Assembly: GCF_900167075.1 (NCBI RefSeq)
Contig: NZ_FUWH01000001.1
Coordinates: forward strand, 614,271-678,270
Direction: 5' to 3'
Length of the DNA: 64,000 nt
Source of the DNA: Sediminibacterium ginsengisoli
GTDB taxonomy: Bacteria > Bacteroidota > Bacteroidia > Chitinophagales > Chitinophagaceae
Shown: positions 63,528 through 64,000 of the stretch, one piece after another
How positions within the stretch are numbered: the stretch's first letter is position 1
How the letters are laid out: every line of letters begins with the position of its first letter
The notes under the pieces: generated by a model
What the model was told of the DNA's origin: nothing
The model's database searches: none
The model's input: only the letters and a program-made list of their open reading frames with translations
Made by a program: the position numbers and the translations under genes

Positions 63528-63602
63528 CCGTCCGTTTGAAAAAAGCGGTAGTTCTTAGTAAGTTTGCAGGCCAGATAGCTTGGTAAAAAAAGCGAAAAAA
63601 TA

Positions 63603-63634
63603 TTTGGCTGATAACATAGGTTGCTTTACTTTTG
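63603..63634 (+). promoter_or_regulatory. rRNA promoter P4
   Basis: TTTG (63603-63606), 20-bp spacer, TACTTTTG (63627-63634). It is the promoter nearest to the 16S gene, about 175 bp upstream, followed by AACCCCGATTAAACGGGTT, which can form a short hairpin. Confidence 0.75.
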
Positions 63635-63679
63635 CAACCCCGATTAAACGGGTTGCGATTGAGAAAAGTGGTCGCAGAA

Positions 63680-63693
63680 GATCTTTGAAAGTT
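63680..63693 (+). promoter_or_regulatory. boxA-like antitermination site
   Basis: GATCTTTGAAAGTT resembles the boxA core (TGCTCTTTGAAA) found in rRNA leaders and bound by NusB/NusE. It lies 120-130 bp before the 16S start, where a boxA is expected. Confidence 0.5.
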
Positions 63694-63811
63694 AGGAAAC
63701 AACAGCACTTGAAAACATAAGAAACAAGTAAGGTTATAAGTAATCAAAAACAATTAATCCGACGTTAATTTCGATTCAAAATTTGAGATTAAGTCAGATC
63801 AAACAACATTT

Positions 63812-64000
<189 letters not shown>

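Overview
The window is chromosomal DNA from a member of the Bacteroidota, most likely Chitinophagaceae (Chitinophaga-like). Evidence: the 16S rRNA 5' end that begins near 63812, promoters of the TTTG-N19/20-TANNTTTG type, few Shine-Dalgarno sites, large TonB-plug outer-membrane barrels, GLPGLI, DUF4920 and DUF4876 family proteins, and a SecA of about 1100 residues. The assignment rests on recognised sequence features only; no database search was run.

Layout. 1-5.9 kb: transporters (APC amino-acid permease cut by the window edge, dicarboxylate/glutamate symporter, DedA, MFS) and a family-9 glycosyltransferase. 5.9-14.7 kb (minus strand): an outer-membrane barrel, mdh, then an operon-like run read atpG-scpB-lysA-mlaF-like-thioredoxin-like, plus a small membrane protein. 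14.8-20.6 kb (plus): secA, deoC, a SPOR protein and an M20 amidohydrolase. 20.6-24.6 kb (minus): outer-membrane barrel, GLPGLI protein and a small secreted cysteine protein. 24.8-36 kb (plus): response regulator, malic enzyme-PTA fusion, MlaE permease, DUF4442, beta-CASP hydrolase, an atypical alpha/beta hydrolase, galK, a sugar mutarotase, a lactonase-like amidohydrolase and a membrane-anchored MutS homologue. 36-44.2 kb (minus): a pseudo-receiver regulator, then a five-gene envelope locus (TonB-dependent receptor, DUF4876 lipoprotein, DUF6850-like barrel, di-haem cytochrome c peroxidase, DUF4920). 44.4-47.5 kb (plus): S1/P1 nuclease, an ECF sigma factor and a TM-plus-barrel partner. 47.5-52.3 kb (minus): AI-2E exporter, two paralogous PAS histidine kinases and a CheY-like regulator. 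52.3-53.6 kb: tRNA-Glu with two displaced copies of its 3' end, three copies of a 33-bp palindrome and a polyvalent-type kinase gene, apparently the remnant of a mobile element. 53.8-63.1 kb: gap, pgk, lemA, two TPM genes, a DUF6263-like protein, M1 aminopeptidase, a secreted unknown and truA. 63.2-64 kb: four tandem rRNA promoters and the start of 16S rRNA.

Most of the window is housekeeping: central carbon metabolism (mdh, malic enzyme, gap, pgk, galK, deoC), protein export (secA), envelope lipid transport (MlaE/MlaF) and chromosome segregation (scpB). The least explained parts are the tRNA-Glu remnant, the DUF4876/peroxidase locus, the sigma-factor/envelope-spanning barrel pair, and several proteins whose catalytic or phosphoacceptor residues are replaced.
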